DNA of 64,000 bases, from the NCBI RefSeq assembly GCF_000421545.1, contig NZ_ATXF01000004.1, forward strand, positions 186,001-250,000. Direction: 5' to 3'. Positions 25,123 through 34,549 of this stretch are shown piece by piece (the first letter of the stretch is position 1; each line of letters begins with the position of its first letter). The stretch comes from Agromyces italicus DSM 16388. Its GTDB lineage: Bacteria; Actinomycetota; Actinomycetes; Actinomycetales; Microbacteriaceae. Position numbers and translations under genes: made by a program. Under the pieces are notes generated by a model that saw only the letters and a list, made by a program, of their open reading frames with translations, did no database searches and was not told where the DNA came from.

Positions 25123-26583
25123 ATGCCGACCACTTCGGTTGAGAAGCTGAGCCCCACTCGCGCCAAGCTCACCATCTCGGTGACGCCCGAGGAGCTGAAG
25201 CCCAGCATCGCCCACGCGTACGAGCACATCGCCGAGCAGGTCAACGTGCCCGGCTTCCGCAAGGGCAAGGTGCCGCCGCCCATCATCGACCAGCGGGTCG
25301 GCAAGGCCGCCGTGCTCGAGCACGCGGTCAACGAGGGCCTCGACGGCTTCTACCGCGCCGCCGTCGCCGAGCACGAACTGCGCCCCATGGGCCGCCCCGA
25401 GGCCGACATCGTCGAGTGGCCGAGCGACAAGGACTTCTCGGGCGAGCTGCTGCTCGCCATCGAGGTCGACGTTCGTCCCGAGATCGAGATCCCGGCCTAC
25501 GAGGGCCTCGAGCTGACCGTCGACTCGATCGAGGTCGGCGACGACGAGGTCGCCGAAGAGCTCGACCGCCTGCGCAGCCGCTTCGGCACGCTCATCACGG
25601 TCGACCGCCCCGCCAAGTCGGGCGACTTCGTGACCCTCGACCTCGTCGCCACGATCGACGGCACCGAGGTCGACACCGCCAGCGGCATCTCGTACGAGCT
25701 CGGCTCGGGCGAACTGCTCGAGGGCATCGACGAGGCGCTCGACACGCTCTCCGCCGATGAGACCACCACCTTCGCCTCGAAGCTGCTCGGCGGCGACCAC
25801 GAGGGCGAGACCGCCGAGATCACCGTGACGGTCGGTGCGGTCAAGGAGCGCGAACTCCCCGAGGCCGACGACGACTTCGCACAGATCGCGAGCGAATTCG
25901 ACACGCTCGCCGAACTGACCGCATCGCTCAAGGAGCAGGCCGGTCGCAACAAGGTCTTCGGCCAGGGCAACCAGGCCCGCGACCTCCTCGTCGAGAAGCT
26001 CCTCGAGCTCGCCGACGTGCCGGTCGCGCAGGGCGTCATCGACGACGAGGTGCACCGTCACCTCGAGGGCGAGAACCGCCTCGAGGACGACGTGCACCGC
26101 GCCGAGGTCGCCGAGTCGAGCGAGAAGGCGTTCAAGACGCAGATCCTCCTCGACGCGATCGCCGAGGCCGAGAAGGTCCAGGTCAGCCAGGAGGAGCTCA
26201 CCCAGTACCTCGTGCAGGGTGCGGCGCAGTACGGCATGGACCCGAACGAGTTCGTGCAGATCCTGAGCCAGCAGGGCCAGATCCCCGCCATGGTCGGCGA
26301 GGTCGCGCGCAACAAGGCGCTCGCGATCGCGCTCGGCAAGACCAAGGTGTCGGATGCCGCGGGCAACGCCGTCGACCTCTCCGAGTTCACGGCCGTGGGC
26401 GGCGACGACGAGGCCGCTGAGGAGGCCACCGAGGCGCCCGCGGAGGAGAAGAAGCCCGCCGCGAAGAAGCGCGCTCCCAAGAAGGCCGCCGCCGATGCCC
26501 CGGCCGAGGACGCCGCCGAGGCTCCTGCCGAAGAGAAGAAGCCGGCTCGCAAGCGTGCGCCGAAGAAGGCCGACGCGGAGTAA
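25123..26583 (+). CDS. tig: Trigger factor, ribosome-associated chaperone
   Basis: Peptidyl-prolyl isomerase and chaperone that binds nascent chains at the ribosome exit tunnel. 486 residues. The ribosome-binding signature is [12 protein letters not shown] (about 44-55), an FKBP-type PPIase domain lies around 160-245 ([15 protein letters not shown]), and a helical C-terminal domain follows. The tail holds two copies of an APAEEKKPA...KRAPKKA repeat, a lysine/alanine extension typical of actinobacterial trigger factors. GGAGATC precedes the ATG. It begins the tig-clpP-clpX proteostasis cluster. Confidence 0.97.
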   Translation: MPTTSVEKLSPTRAKLTISVTPEELKPSIAHAYEHIAEQVNVPGFRKGKVPPPIIDQRVGKAAVLEHAVNEGLDGFYRAAVAEHELRPMGRPEADIVEWPSDKDFSGELLLAIEVDVRPEIEIPAYEGLELTVDSIEVGDDEVAEELDRLRSRFGTLITVDRPAKSGDFVTLDLVATIDGTEVDTASGISYELGSGELLEGIDEALDTLSADETTTFASKLLGGDHEGETAEITVTVGAVKERELPEADDDFAQIASEFDTLAELTASLKEQAGRNKVFGQGNQARDLLVEKLLELADVPVAQGVIDDEVHRHLEGENRLEDDVHRAEVAESSEKAFKTQILLDAIAEAEKVQVSQEELTQYLVQGAAQYGMDPNEFVQILSQQGQIPAMVGEVARNKALAIALGKTKVSDAAGNAVDLSEFTAVGGDDEAAEEATEAPAEEKKPAAKKRAPKKAAADAPAEDAAEAPAEEKKPARKRAPKKADAE

Positions 26584-26600
26584 TCACCGCATCGCAGTAC

Positions 26601-26632
26601 GAGAGGGTCGAGCGTTCTCGCTCGGCCCTCTC
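26601..26632 (+). terminator. Terminator after tig
   Basis: GAGAGGGTCGAGCG pairs with CGCTCGGCCCTCTC around TTCT, followed by GTCTTGG. One bulged or mismatched pair. Confidence 0.8.
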
Positions 26633-26666
26633 GTCTTGGCCGGGACCGTCGGCAGAGGGAGACAGG

Positions 26667-27158
26667 ATGAGCGAGACGAGCGACTGGCAGCGGCAGATCG
26701 ACGAGGTGTGGTCCAGGGCCGACGAGCTCGGCGAGCTCGAGGTCATCCGGCGCATCGACGCGCTGGCCGCCGAACGCGATGAGCACGACCCGCTCGCGCT
26801 CTTCGAGCGGGCCGGCGCGCGCGACTCGGCCGGGCTCGAGCGCGAGGCCGAACCGCTCTATCGGCGCGCGATCGGGGTCGGCCTCGCAGGTTCGGAGCGC
26901 GTGCAGGCATACATCCAGCTCGCCTCCACCGTTCGCAACCTCGGGCGGCCGCTCGAGTCGATCGCGCTCCTCGACCAGATCGAGCCCGAGTCGGGCGAGC
27001 TGCGCGACGCGGTCGTCGCGTTCCGTGCGCTGGCGCGGGTCGACGCGGGCGACGCCCGCCATGCGGCATCCGACGCCCTGGCCGCACTCGCACCCCATCT
27101 GCCGCGCTACCGCATCTCGCTCGCCGCCTACGCGGCGGAACTCGCGGCATCCGCCTAG
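26667..27158 (+). CDS. Tetratricopeptide-repeat-like protein
   Basis: 163 residues of paired helices (DPLALFERAGARDSAGLEREAEPLYRRAI, then QAYIQLASTVRNLGRPLESIALL) typical of the small TPR proteins found across actinobacteria. GAGGGAGACAGG precedes the ATG. It lies alone between tig and clpP1; a protein-protein interaction role is all that can be said. Confidence 0.85.
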   Translation: MSETSDWQRQIDEVWSRADELGELEVIRRIDALAAERDEHDPLALFERAGARDSAGLEREAEPLYRRAIGVGLAGSERVQAYIQLASTVRNLGRPLESIALLDQIEPESGELRDAVVAFRALARVDAGDARHAASDALAALAPHLPRYRISLAAYAAELAASA

Positions 27159-27231
27159 GGCGAACAGCCCGGTTCGCGCGCGTTGCACCGGATAGATTCG
27201 ATTCAACGCGACAACCGAAACGGAGCGACAC

Positions 27232-27816
27232 ATGGCCGAACCGACACCAGGCACCGGTGTTTTCGATCGACTGCTGAAGGACCGCATCATCTGGCTTGGC
27301 TCCGAGGTGCGCGACGACAACGCGAACGAGATCGCGGCGAAGCTTCTGCTGCTCGCCGCGGAGGATCCGAAGAAGGACATCTACCTCTACATCAACTCGC
27401 CCGGTGGCTCGATCACGGCCGGCATGGCGATCTACGACACGATGCAGTTCGTGCCGAACGACATCGTCACGGTCGGCATCGGCATGGCTGCCTCCATGGG
27501 GCAGCTCCTCCTCACGGCGGGCACGAAGGGCAAGCGCTACATCACGCCGAACGCGCGAGTGCTCCTGCACCAGCCGCACGGCGGCTTCGGCGGCACCGCG
27601 AGCGACATCCAGACACAGGCGCAGCTCATCCTCGACATGAAGAAGCGTCTCGCCGAGATCACCGCGGCCCAGACGGGCAAGTCCGTCGAGCAGATCAACG
27701 CCGACGGCGACCGCGACCGCTGGTTCAATGCGCAGCAGGCGCTCGAGTACGGCTTCGTCGACCACATCCGCGAGTCGGCGCTCGACGTCGCCGGCGGCGG
27801 CGGAACCCAGGCGTAG
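27232..27816 (+). CDS. clpP1: ATP-dependent Clp protease proteolytic subunit 1
   Basis: Serine protease ring subunit. 194 residues with the catalytic Ser in GMAASMGQ, His in LLHQPHGG and Asp in the following segment, plus the [11 protein letters not shown] handle. Actinobacteria pair ClpP1 with ClpP2 in one hetero-tetradecamer fed by ClpX or ClpC. Sequence GGAGCGACAC precedes the ATG. clpP2 starts 25 nt downstream. Confidence 0.96.
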   Translation: MAEPTPGTGVFDRLLKDRIIWLGSEVRDDNANEIAAKLLLLAAEDPKKDIYLYINSPGGSITAGMAIYDTMQFVPNDIVTVGIGMAASMGQLLLTAGTKGKRYITPNARVLLHQPHGGFGGTASDIQTQAQLILDMKKRLAEITAAQTGKSVEQINADGDRDRWFNAQQALEYGFVDHIRESALDVAGGGGTQA

Positions 27817-27841
27817 GCACGAGAGAAGAGAGAACGAGCGA

Positions 27842-28510
27842 ATGACAGTACCCACCTTCGGTGGCACCGCCTTCAACGGCGTGCAGGCACCGGGCTCGCG
27901 CTACATCCTGCCGAGCTTCGAGGAGCGCACCGCCTACGGCTACAAGCGTCAAGACCCGTACGCGAAGCTCTTCGAGGACCGCATCATCTTCCTCGGCGTG
28001 CAGGTCGACGATGCCTCGGCCGACGACATCATGGCCCAGCTCCTGGTGCTCGAGTCGATGGACCCCGACCGCGACATCATCCTCTACATCAACTCGCCCG
28101 GTGGCTCGTTCACCGCCATGACGGCGATCTACGACACGATGCAGTACATCCGTCCGCAGATCCAGACCGTCGTGCTCGGCCAGGCGGCCTCCGCCGCTGC
28201 GGTCATCGCCGCCGCCGGCACGCCCGGCAAGCGCCTCGCGCTGCCGAACGCGCGCGTGCTCATCCACCAGCCCGCCATGGGCGAGGCGGGGCACGGCCAG
28301 GCGAGCGACATCGAGATCCAGGCGGCCGAGATCCTGCGCATGCGCGGATGGCTCGAAGAGACGCTGTCGCGTCACTCCAACCGCACCCCCGAGCAGGTCA
28401 ATGCCGACATCGACCGCGACAAGATCCTGTCCGCTGCCGAGGCGCTCGAATACGGTCTCATCGACCAGGTGCTCACCTCGCGCAAGAGTCTGCCGGCGAT
28501 CACCCGGTAG
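27842..28510 (+). CDS. clpP2: ATP-dependent Clp protease proteolytic subunit 2
   Basis: 222 residues with an N-terminal extension before the ClpP core, as in other actinobacterial ClpP2. Catalytic Ser is in GQAASAAAV (no Met after the Ser), and His in LIHQPAMG. It forms the second ring with ClpP1. Co-transcribed with clpP1. Its TAG stop also begins TAGCCT, a possible -10 for the next gene. Confidence 0.95.
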   Translation: MTVPTFGGTAFNGVQAPGSRYILPSFEERTAYGYKRQDPYAKLFEDRIIFLGVQVDDASADDIMAQLLVLESMDPDRDIILYINSPGGSFTAMTAIYDTMQYIRPQIQTVVLGQAASAAAVIAAAGTPGKRLALPNARVLIHQPAMGEAGHGQASDIEIQAAEILRMRGWLEETLSRHSNRTPEQVNADIDRDKILSAAEALEYGLIDQVLTSRKSLPAITR

Positions 28511-28519
28511 CCTTTCAGC

Positions 28520-29359
28520 GTGACGAACGCGGCGGATGGCCGGCTGGACGACAGCCGCGCCATCCGCCGCGTTTCGCTGTCTGCGGACGCGTCGATCGAT
28601 CCCGCCGTCTGGCCGGCGACGGTCCCCGCGGTCGCGCAGCTCATCGAAGACCGAGGGCTCGAGTTCATGCCCGGCCTCACCTTCCTCGTGGGCGAGAACG
28701 GCAGTGGCAAGTCGACCCTGCTCGAGGGCATCGCGACCGCATACGGGCTCCCGCCCGAGGGCGGCAGCAGCAATGGGGGCCGAGCGACCCGCCCGAGTGA
28801 ATCGCCGCTCGGCGAGTGGTTGCGCGTCGAGCGAAGCCCGTGGGCGCCCCGATGGGGGTTCTTCCTCAGGGCCGAGACGATGCACGGCTACTACAGCTAC
28901 CTCGAAGACCTGCCCGACAGCCCCGATCGGCACCTGCACTCGCTGAGCCACGGCGAGTCGTTCAACGATCTGCTCGGCAACAAGCTCGACCACCCCGACT
29001 TCGTGGCCGGGCTCGTGTGCCTCGACGAACCCGAGGCGGCGCTGTCGTTCTCGTCGATCCTCGGATGGATCGCGGCGCTCGACCGCATGGTCGCCCGCGG
29101 CACGCAGGTCGTCTGCGCGACCCACTCGCCGATCCTCGCCTCCGTCCCCGGCGCGACCATCCTCGAGCTGGGGGAGTGGGGCATCCGGGAGGCGAACTGG
29201 GAGGACCTCGAACTCGTCGCCCACTGGCGCTCGTACCTCGACGACCCACGTCGCTACCTGCGTCATCTCATCGACGGAGCGCACCGGGTTCGCGGCGGGC
29301 GAACCCGGTGGCGTGTCGAATCGCCCGGGCTACGCCGCAACCGCCGGAACTCGGGCTAG
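28520..29359 (+). CDS. AAA family ATPase (ABC/SMC-type)
   Basis: 279 residues with Walker [10 protein letters not shown], a signature-like SLSHGES and Walker [14 protein letters not shown], then a switch His in CATHSP. The architecture is that of small ABC-type ATPases without membrane domains, widespread and poorly characterised. GTG at 28520 follows TAGCCT by 6 nt (leaderless). It sits between clpP2 and clpX, an insertion also seen in relatives. Confidence 0.9.
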   Translation: MTNAADGRLDDSRAIRRVSLSADASIDPAVWPATVPAVAQLIEDRGLEFMPGLTFLVGENGSGKSTLLEGIATAYGLPPEGGSSNGGRATRPSESPLGEWLRVERSPWAPRWGFFLRAETMHGYYSYLEDLPDSPDRHLHSLSHGESFNDLLGNKLDHPDFVAGLVCLDEPEAALSFSSILGWIAALDRMVARGTQVVCATHSPILASVPGATILELGEWGIREANWEDLELVAHWRSYLDDPRRYLRHLIDGAHRVRGGRTRWRVESPGLRRNRRNSG

Positions 29360-29393
29360 GCTCGGAACAGACTCGTCGACAGGGAGGGTTTCG

Positions 29394-30671
29394 ATGGCAC
29401 GCATCGGAGAGAGCGCCGATCTGCTGAAGTGCTCCTTCTGCGGAAAGAGCCAGAAGCAGGTCCAGCAGCTCATCGCCGGACCCGGCGTCTACATCTGCGA
29501 CGAGTGCGTCGAACTCTGCAACGAGATCATCGAGGAGCGCCTGGCTGAAGCGGGCGACACCGAGGCAGGCGAGTTCGAGTTGCCGAAGCCGAAAGAGATC
29601 TTCGGCTTCCTCGAAGAGTATGTGATCGGGCAGGAGGCCGCGAAGAAGGCGCTCGCCGTCGCGGTCTACAACCACTACAAGCGCGTGCGTGCGAAGGCGA
29701 CGCTGACGACCGCCGATCGTGCCCACGACGACGTCGAGATCGCGAAGTCGAACATCCTGCTGATCGGTCCGACGGGCTGCGGCAAGACCTACCTCGCCCA
29801 GACGCTCGCGAAGCAGCTCAACGTGCCGTTCGCGGTCGCCGATGCGACGGCGCTCACCGAGGCGGGCTACGTCGGCGAAGATGTCGAGAACATCCTGCTG
29901 AAGCTCATCCAGGCCGCCGACTACGACGTCAAGCGAGCCGAGACCGGCATCATCTACATCGACGAGGTCGACAAGATCGCCCGCAAGGCCGAGAATCCGT
30001 CGATCACGCGAGACGTCTCGGGCGAGGGCGTGCAGCAGGCGCTGTTGAAGATCCTGGAGGGCACGGTCGCCTCGGTGCCGCCGCAGGGCGGTCGCAAGCA
30101 CCCCCACCAGGAGTTCATCCAGATCGACACGACGAACGTGCTGTTCATCGTGGCCGGCGCCTTCGCCGGGCTCGAAGACATCATCTCCTCGCGCGCGGGC
30201 AAGCGCGGCATCGGGTTCGGCGCCCCCCTGCACAACAAGGAGGACGAGGCCGACATCTTCAGCGAGGTCCTCCCCGAAGACCTGCACAAGTTCGGACTCA
30301 TCCCCGAGTTCATCGGCAGGCTTCCGGTCGTGGCGACGGTGACGCCGCTCGACCAGGAGGCGCTGATGGAGATCCTCACCGAGCCGAAGAACGCCCTCGT
30401 CAAGCAGTACCAGCGCATGTTCGAGCTCGACGGCGTCGAGCTCGACTTCGAGCAGGCCGCACTCGAGGCGATCGCCGACCTCGCGGTGCTCCGCCAGACG
30501 GGTGCCCGCGGCCTTCGCGCGATCATGGAGGAGGTGCTCGGACCGATCATGTTCGAGGTGCCGTCCTCGACGGGTGTTGCTCGGGTGGTCGTGACCAAGG
30601 CCGCAGTGCTCGACAACGCGGCTCCGACGATCGTGCCGCACAAGCCGCGCCGGGCCGAGAAGTCGGCGTAG
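29394..30671 (+). CDS. clpX: ATP-dependent Clp protease ATP-binding subunit ClpX
   Basis: Unfoldase feeding ClpP1P2. 425 residues. N-terminal C4 zinc finger (CSFCG...CDEC) is at about 13-38, Walker A GPTGCGKT near 125, Walker [11 protein letters not shown], and the substrate-gripping pore loop [15 protein letters not shown] precedes ATG at 29394, and TAGGCT at 29356 may be its -10, so it can be transcribed apart from clpP. Confidence 0.97.
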   Translation: MARIGESADLLKCSFCGKSQKQVQQLIAGPGVYICDECVELCNEIIEERLAEAGDTEAGEFELPKPKEIFGFLEEYVIGQEAAKKALAVAVYNHYKRVRAKATLTTADRAHDDVEIAKSNILLIGPTGCGKTYLAQTLAKQLNVPFAVADATALTEAGYVGEDVENILLKLIQAADYDVKRAETGIIYIDEVDKIARKAENPSITRDVSGEGVQQALLKILEGTVASVPPQGGRKHPHQEFIQIDTTNVLFIVAGAFAGLEDIISSRAGKRGIGFGAPLHNKEDEADIFSEVLPEDLHKFGLIPEFIGRLPVVATVTPLDQEALMEILTEPKNALVKQYQRMFELDGVELDFEQAALEAIADLAVLRQTGARGLRAIMEEVLGPIMFEVPSSTGVARVVVTKAAVLDNAAPTIVPHKPRRAEKSA

Positions 30672-30721
30672 AACGAGAGAGTCCGCCCTCCATCCCGTCT
30701 CGGGTCGCCGGGATCTCTGGG

Positions 30722-31039
30722 TCAATCGAAGACGCGCACGACGTGCCACCGAGCGTCGGAGCCCGATGCGTGCTCGACGTCGAACACGTGGGTCTCGCCG
30801 TCGGCCGTGCCCGCTTGGAACCGCCACCCTGAGATCTCGAGCGGTAGCCGGCCCGGGGAGACGTCGTGCTCGGCGAAGGGGCGCCACCACTCGCACGCCC
30901 CCACGAGTGCGGTCGGGGTATCGCTGACCCGGAACCGGCGCGACCGCCAGACGAGACGCAGCGGTGTTCCGGCGTCGTCCGTCCACAGTTCGACGGGTTC
31001 ATGCAGTTGCGGCACGGCACCCTCCGATTCGACCGTCAT
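30722..31039 (-). CDS. DUF6504 family protein, SOS-controlled
   Basis: 105 residues resembling DUF6504: VELWTDDAGTPLRLVWRSRRFRVSD, CEWWRPFAEHD, ISGWRFQAG and a C-terminal WHVVRVFD. In actinobacteria this family is often coded beside ImuB/DnaE2 mutagenesis genes; here it stands alone. A LexA-type palindrome ends directly before the ATG at 31039, which supports a DNA-damage role. The family assignment is from memory of its pattern. Confidence 0.75.
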   Translation of the reverse strand: MTVESEGAVPQLHEPVELWTDDAGTPLRLVWRSRRFRVSDTPTALVGACEWWRPFAEHDVSPGRLPLEISGWRFQAGTADGETHVFDVEHASGSDARWHVVRVFD

Positions 31040-31055
31040 TCGAATATGTGTTCGA
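31040..31055. promoter_or_regulatory. LexA (SOS) box
   Basis: TCGAAT-ATGT-GTTCGA differs at one position from the actinobacterial SOS box TCGAAC-N4-GTTCGA, and the palindrome extends by one base on each side. It lies immediately upstream of the DUF6504 start and next to a TAGGAT -10 (31061-31056), so LexA would block transcription there. Confidence 0.7.
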
Positions 31056-31156
31056 ATCCTACCATCGTGCCACGAACTGCTCGATCCGAGGCGACGGGGC
31101 GGGGAGGAGGCATCCGGGCGCGAGGAGGCTCGCACTCGGATCGAACCCGAGAACGG

Positions 31157-31195
31157 ACGACGGCCCGAGCAGCGAAGCGCTGCTCGGGCCGTCGT
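31157..31195 (-). terminator. Terminator downstream of sepH
   Basis: ACGACGGCCCGAGCAGCG and CGCTGCTCGGGCCGTCGT form a perfect 18-bp stem with a 3-nt loop. It lies beyond the sepH stop at 31215. Confidence 0.85.
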
Positions 31196-31214
31196 ACGAG
31201 GGACTCCGGCGGAC

Positions 31215-32309
31215 TCAGGCCAGGTCGTCGTCGGTCCGAGCGCCGAACACGATCTCGTCCCAACTGGGCATCGACGCGCGGCCCTTCTTCTGGGCCCGAG
31301 CTGCGCCGTTGCTGCCCGAGGGGGACGCGACCTTGCCCCAGATGCTGCGGGCCCCTGCGCCGGGCTGATCGTCGGCGGAGAGTTCGGGCTGCGCCTCGAC
31401 GGCCGCGGCAGGGGCGACCGGTGCAGGTGGCGTGGCAGGGGTGGGTGCAGGCCGCGGCGACTCGTTCTCGACGATCGCCGATTCGCGTTCACCGCGACGC
31501 CGTCGCAGCGCCTCGAGCAGGTCAGCCGTCTCGCCGAGAGATTGCTTCGGTTCGTCGGCGCGCTTGATCGCGGCACGCGCGACGGCGGGGCTCGACGTCT
31601 GCGAAGTGCGAGCGTAGGGGAGCGGCTCGAGATGGGGAGCCGTGTCGTTGACGTCGTGGTCGAGTTCCTCGAAGGTGAAGGCTCCGCTGTCGAACCTCGA
31701 CTCATCGGAATCCGGCCCGACGGCACGCAGCCGGGGAATGAGCCCGCCCTTGAGTTCGCCCTGCTGCGAGAGCGTGACCGCCTCGGAGTTCAGCGGCTGC
31801 AACGACTGCTTGCGCGGCTCGAACGTCCAGCGCGCATCGTGATCGATCGTGTCGGCGGTGAACTCGAGCTTGACGATCCAACCGCGTTCCTCGTCCTTCC
31901 AGCTGGCCCATCGCTCGCCCTGGGCGCCGAGCTTCGCGAGCCGGTCGCGGATCACGGCGCCGAAGGTGGCGGGTTCGTCGGCGGGCTCCGCCTCGACGCC
32001 GAGATTGACGGGTACGGCGAGTGCCGAAGTGACGACGTGTTCGCGCTCCGCGAGCACTGGACCCTCGAATCGCCGGATGTAGTCGACCGACGCGCCCGTG
32101 ACCTCCGCGACCTCCTCGGCGGACATCCCTGCACGAATGTGCGCCTGCACTTCCCGTGGCGAGGGTTTGGGCCCGCTGTGCTGCTCGGGTTGAGCCTGCC
32201 GGATCCGCGACTGGAGCACCTCGTCGATCTCGATCCGGAAGCGCGCGCCATCGTCGGAGGCAGCGAGCAACGCGCCGTTCTCGACCCCGATTACCTTGAG
32301 TTCCTGCAT
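31215..32309 (-). CDS. sepH: Septation protein SepH (DUF3071)
   Basis: Actinobacterial cell-division protein that binds FtsZ and promotes its assembly. 364 residues. The conserved N-terminal domain (MQELKVIGVENGALLAASDDG..., with a helix-turn-helix HIRAGMSAEEVAEVTGASVDYIRRFEGP) occupies about 1-110. A long Pro/Ala-rich variable part follows, with a conserved end RASMPSWDEIVFG. The ATG at 32309 has AAGGG upstream. Confidence 0.92.
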   Translation of the reverse strand: MQELKVIGVENGALLAASDDGARFRIEIDEVLQSRIRQAQPEQHSGPKPSPREVQAHIRAGMSAEEVAEVTGASVDYIRRFEGPVLAEREHVVTSALAVPVNLGVEAEPADEPATFGAVIRDRLAKLGAQGERWASWKDEERGWIVKLEFTADTIDHDARWTFEPRKQSLQPLNSEAVTLSQQGELKGGLIPRLRAVGPDSDESRFDSGAFTFEELDHDVNDTAPHLEPLPYARTSQTSSPAVARAAIKRADEPKQSLGETADLLEALRRRRGERESAIVENESPRPAPTPATPPAPVAPAAAVEAQPELSADDQPGAGARSIWGKVASPSGSNGAARAQKKGRASMPSWDEIVFGARTDDDLA

Positions 32310-32504
32310 CGCGACAAGCCCTTCCGTGCTTTCGTCTCCGCCCAAGGATGCCACGTCGCCGCCGATGCTCGCGGGAATAGCGCGGGCGCGGCGGAAGTTG
32401 AGCACGGTGCATCGCCGAACGGGTGTGCAGAGGGTTTGCTTACGTACCCGTTTTGATGCAGACTATGGCCGCCGAATCTTCGGCGCATGAGGAAATGGAT
32501 GGGA

Positions 32505-32798
32505 ATGGCAACGGATTACGACGCCCCGCGGAAGACCGAAGACGACTCGGAGTCGATCGAGGCCCTCAAGGAACGCGTCCCCGACAAGATGTCGGGAGTG
32601 GTGGATGTCGATGATGCCGACAACCCCGGAGGATTCGACCTCTCCGGTGCAGACCTCTCGGACGTCGAACTCGATGTCGTCGTGCTTCCGCCCCAGGCCG
32701 ACGAGTTCACCTGTGTGAACTGCTTCCTGGTCAAGCACCGTTCGCAGATCGACCACGAGACGAAGCTCGGGCCGATCTGCCTGGAGTGCGCGTCCTAG
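32505..32798 (+). CDS. DUF4193 family protein
   Basis: 97 residues starting MATDYDAPRK. The C-terminal half has FTCVNCFLVKH and GPICLECA, a C4 zinc ribbon, as in the actinobacterial DUF4193 family (function unknown). AGGAAATGGATGGGA precedes the chosen ATG; an ATG at 32487 is less likely. Its stop shares CTAG with the stop of the convergent DUF3093 gene. Confidence 0.92.
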   Translation: MATDYDAPRKTEDDSESIEALKERVPDKMSGVVDVDDADNPGGFDLSGADLSDVELDVVVLPPQADEFTCVNCFLVKHRSQIDHETKLGPICLECAS

Positions 32799-33259
32799 AC
32801 GCTGCGCTGCTCACTTTCAGGCCGTCGTGATCCGTTGATCGCGGCGGCCAGTTCTTTCGGCCGTCGGCTCGAGACGAGCCAGTAGGGCGTGGGGTCCGCC
32901 GGGTCCATGATCGGCACCCGCACGACCGGTCGCACCCACCCGCGGATGACGAGGAACGCACGGGCGTCGAGCCCGGTTCCGCGCTCGATGCGGGCGGCGA
33001 CCTCGTCGGCCGCAACCGCCTCGCCGAGCTGCCCGACCCCGATCTCGGCGCGTCCGGCGCGGAACCGGCCGTCGCGAACCTCGACGGTGGGCGAGGTGAG
33101 TGTCAATGCGCCCACGGACGCGAGGTAGAGGATCACCCCCGTGGCGATGCCGGCGGGCAGCGAGACGGGCGCCAGCACGAGGATGCTCGCGGGGATGAGC
33201 AGCAGGCTGGCGATGTAGATCCACGGCGTGGGCCAGAGTCTCTCGTGGTAATCGGGCAT
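32795..33259 (-). CDS. DUF3093 family membrane protein
   Basis: 154 residues beginning MPDYHERLWPTPW, the family hallmark. Two membrane segments follow (IYIASLLLIPASILVLAPV and GIATGVILYLASVGALTL), then a soluble domain with RAFLVIRGWVRPVVRVPI. Function unknown. It converges on the DUF4193 gene with a 4-bp overlap, and diverges from dut. Confidence 0.92.
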   Translation of the reverse strand: MPDYHERLWPTPWIYIASLLLIPASILVLAPVSLPAGIATGVILYLASVGALTLTSPTVEVRDGRFRAGRAEIGVGQLGEAVAADEVAARIERGTGLDARAFLVIRGWVRPVVRVPIMDPADPTPYWLVSSRRPKELAAAINGSRRPESEQRSV

Positions 33260-33274
33260 GGCTCTATCAGATCA

Positions 33275-33460
33275 GACTTCTGCACTCCCCGGTGATCGAG
33301 TGGGTCGGTGACCCGGGCGGCGCTCGCGCACGGACTTCTGCACTCCCCGGTGATCGAGTGGGTCGGTGACCCGGGCGGCGCTCGCGCACGGACTTCTGCA
33401 CTCCCCGGTGATCGAGTGGGTCGGTGACCCGGGCGGCGCTCGCGCACGGACTTCTGCACT
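33275..33460. repeat. Three tandem copies of a 58-bp repeat plus a 12-bp partial
   Basis: Units start GACTTCTGCACTCCCCGGTG at 33275, 33333 and 33391, are identical, and a fourth begins at 33449 but diverges after 12 bases. Each contains GGGTCGGTGACCC, a short hairpin. The array fills the divergent space between the DUF3093 gene and dut and reaches to within 12 nt of the dut start. Confidence 0.95.
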
Positions 33461-33471
33461 ACCCGCGAACC

Positions 33472-33930
33472 GTGACCGATGCCGTCGATGTGCTGATCAC
33501 CGCTGAACGCATCCCGAGCTACGCCCACGAGGGCGACGCCGGCGCCGACCTCCATGCCGCGGAGTCCGTCGTCCTCGATCCGGGGGAGCGCGCGACCGTC
33601 GCCACTGGCGTCTCGATCGCGTTGCCCGAGGGCTACGTGGCGTTCGTCGTCCCGCGGTCGGGCCTCGCATTCAAGCACGGCATCACGATCGTGAACGCGC
33701 CGGGAACGGTGGATGCGGGGTATCGCGGCGAGATCAAGGTCGCCCTGCTCAACACCGACGCGCGTGAGTCGTACACGATCGAGGCCGGCGACCGCATCGC
33801 CCAGGTCGTCGTCATGCCCGTCAGCCGGGCGCGCTTCGTCGAGGTCGAGCAACTCCCGGGCAGTCTGCGCGGCGAGGGTGGATTCGGCTCCACGGGATTC
33901 GGGGAGCTCAAGTCAGGAGTGAGCGCGTGA
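33472..33930 (+). CDS. dut: dUTP diphosphatase
   Basis: Hydrolyses dUTP to dUMP and keeps uracil out of DNA. 152 residues with all five trimeric dUTPase motifs: GDAGADLHA, PRSGLAFKHGI, GTVDAGYRGEIKV, RIAQVVV and RGEGGFGSTG. GTG at 33472 gives the usual N-terminus; no ribosome site is visible. The frame continues upstream into the repeat array, which is unlikely to be coding. Followed by DUF3710 with a GTGA overlap. Confidence 0.95.
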   Translation: MTDAVDVLITAERIPSYAHEGDAGADLHAAESVVLDPGERATVATGVSIALPEGYVAFVVPRSGLAFKHGITIVNAPGTVDAGYRGEIKVALLNTDARESYTIEAGDRIAQVVVMPVSRARFVEVEQLPGSLRGEGGFGSTGFGELKSGVSA

Positions 33931-34547
33931 GCGACATCGAGAACACCGAGGGCGCGGTCGTCGACCAGCCCAAGTCCGCACCCGACGATCGGGCGAGCGC
34001 GGGCCCCTTCGACGAGTCGGAGGCCAACCCGGTCCGTCCGTACGTCGATCTCGGCGGCGTGAAGGTCCTGCCCCGAGAGGGCCTGCATCTCCGTCTCGAG
34101 GTCGAGGAGGGCACCAAGCGCGTCGTGGCCATCGGCCTCGACTATGCGAACTCGACGCTGCAGGTGCAGCCGTTCGCCGCACCGCGTTCGAGCGGGCTCT
34201 GGCACGAGATCCGTTCGCAGATCGCCGAGCAGATCGCTCGTCAGGGTGGCACGACCACCGTGCGCGAGGGAACCTTCGGACCCGAACTGCTCGCGCAGAT
34301 CCCCGTGGCGGCCGGCGAGGGGCAGCAGGGTCAGATGCGTCTCGCCCGCTTCATCGGCGTCGACGGCCCCCGCTGGTTCCTGCGCGGCGTCATCGCAGGG
34401 CAGGCGGCGGTCGATCCCGCGGCGGCGTCGCAGGTCGAAGATCTCTTCCGCTCGATCGTGGTGGTGCGCGGTGCGACGCCGATGCCGCCCCGCGACCTGA
34501 TTCCGCTGCGAATGCCCGCGTCCTCCGCGGGCGCTCCGACGGCGTAG
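33927..34547 (+). CDS. DUF3710 family protein
   Basis: 206 residues with an acidic N-terminus, VRPYVDLGGVKVLPREGLHLRLEVEEG, LQPFAAPR-like LQVQPFAAPRSSGLWHEIR and GPRWFLRGVI, as in the DUF3710 family. It is regularly found after dut in actinobacteria; its function is unknown. The GTG overlaps the dut stop, with CAGGAG upstream. Confidence 0.92.
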   Translation: MSDIENTEGAVVDQPKSAPDDRASAGPFDESEANPVRPYVDLGGVKVLPREGLHLRLEVEEGTKRVVAIGLDYANSTLQVQPFAAPRSSGLWHEIRSQIAEQIARQGGTTTVREGTFGPELLAQIPVAAGEGQQGQMRLARFIGVDGPRWFLRGVIAGQAAVDPAAASQVEDLFRSIVVVRGATPMPPRDLIPLRMPASSAGAPTA

Positions 34548-34549
34548 CG

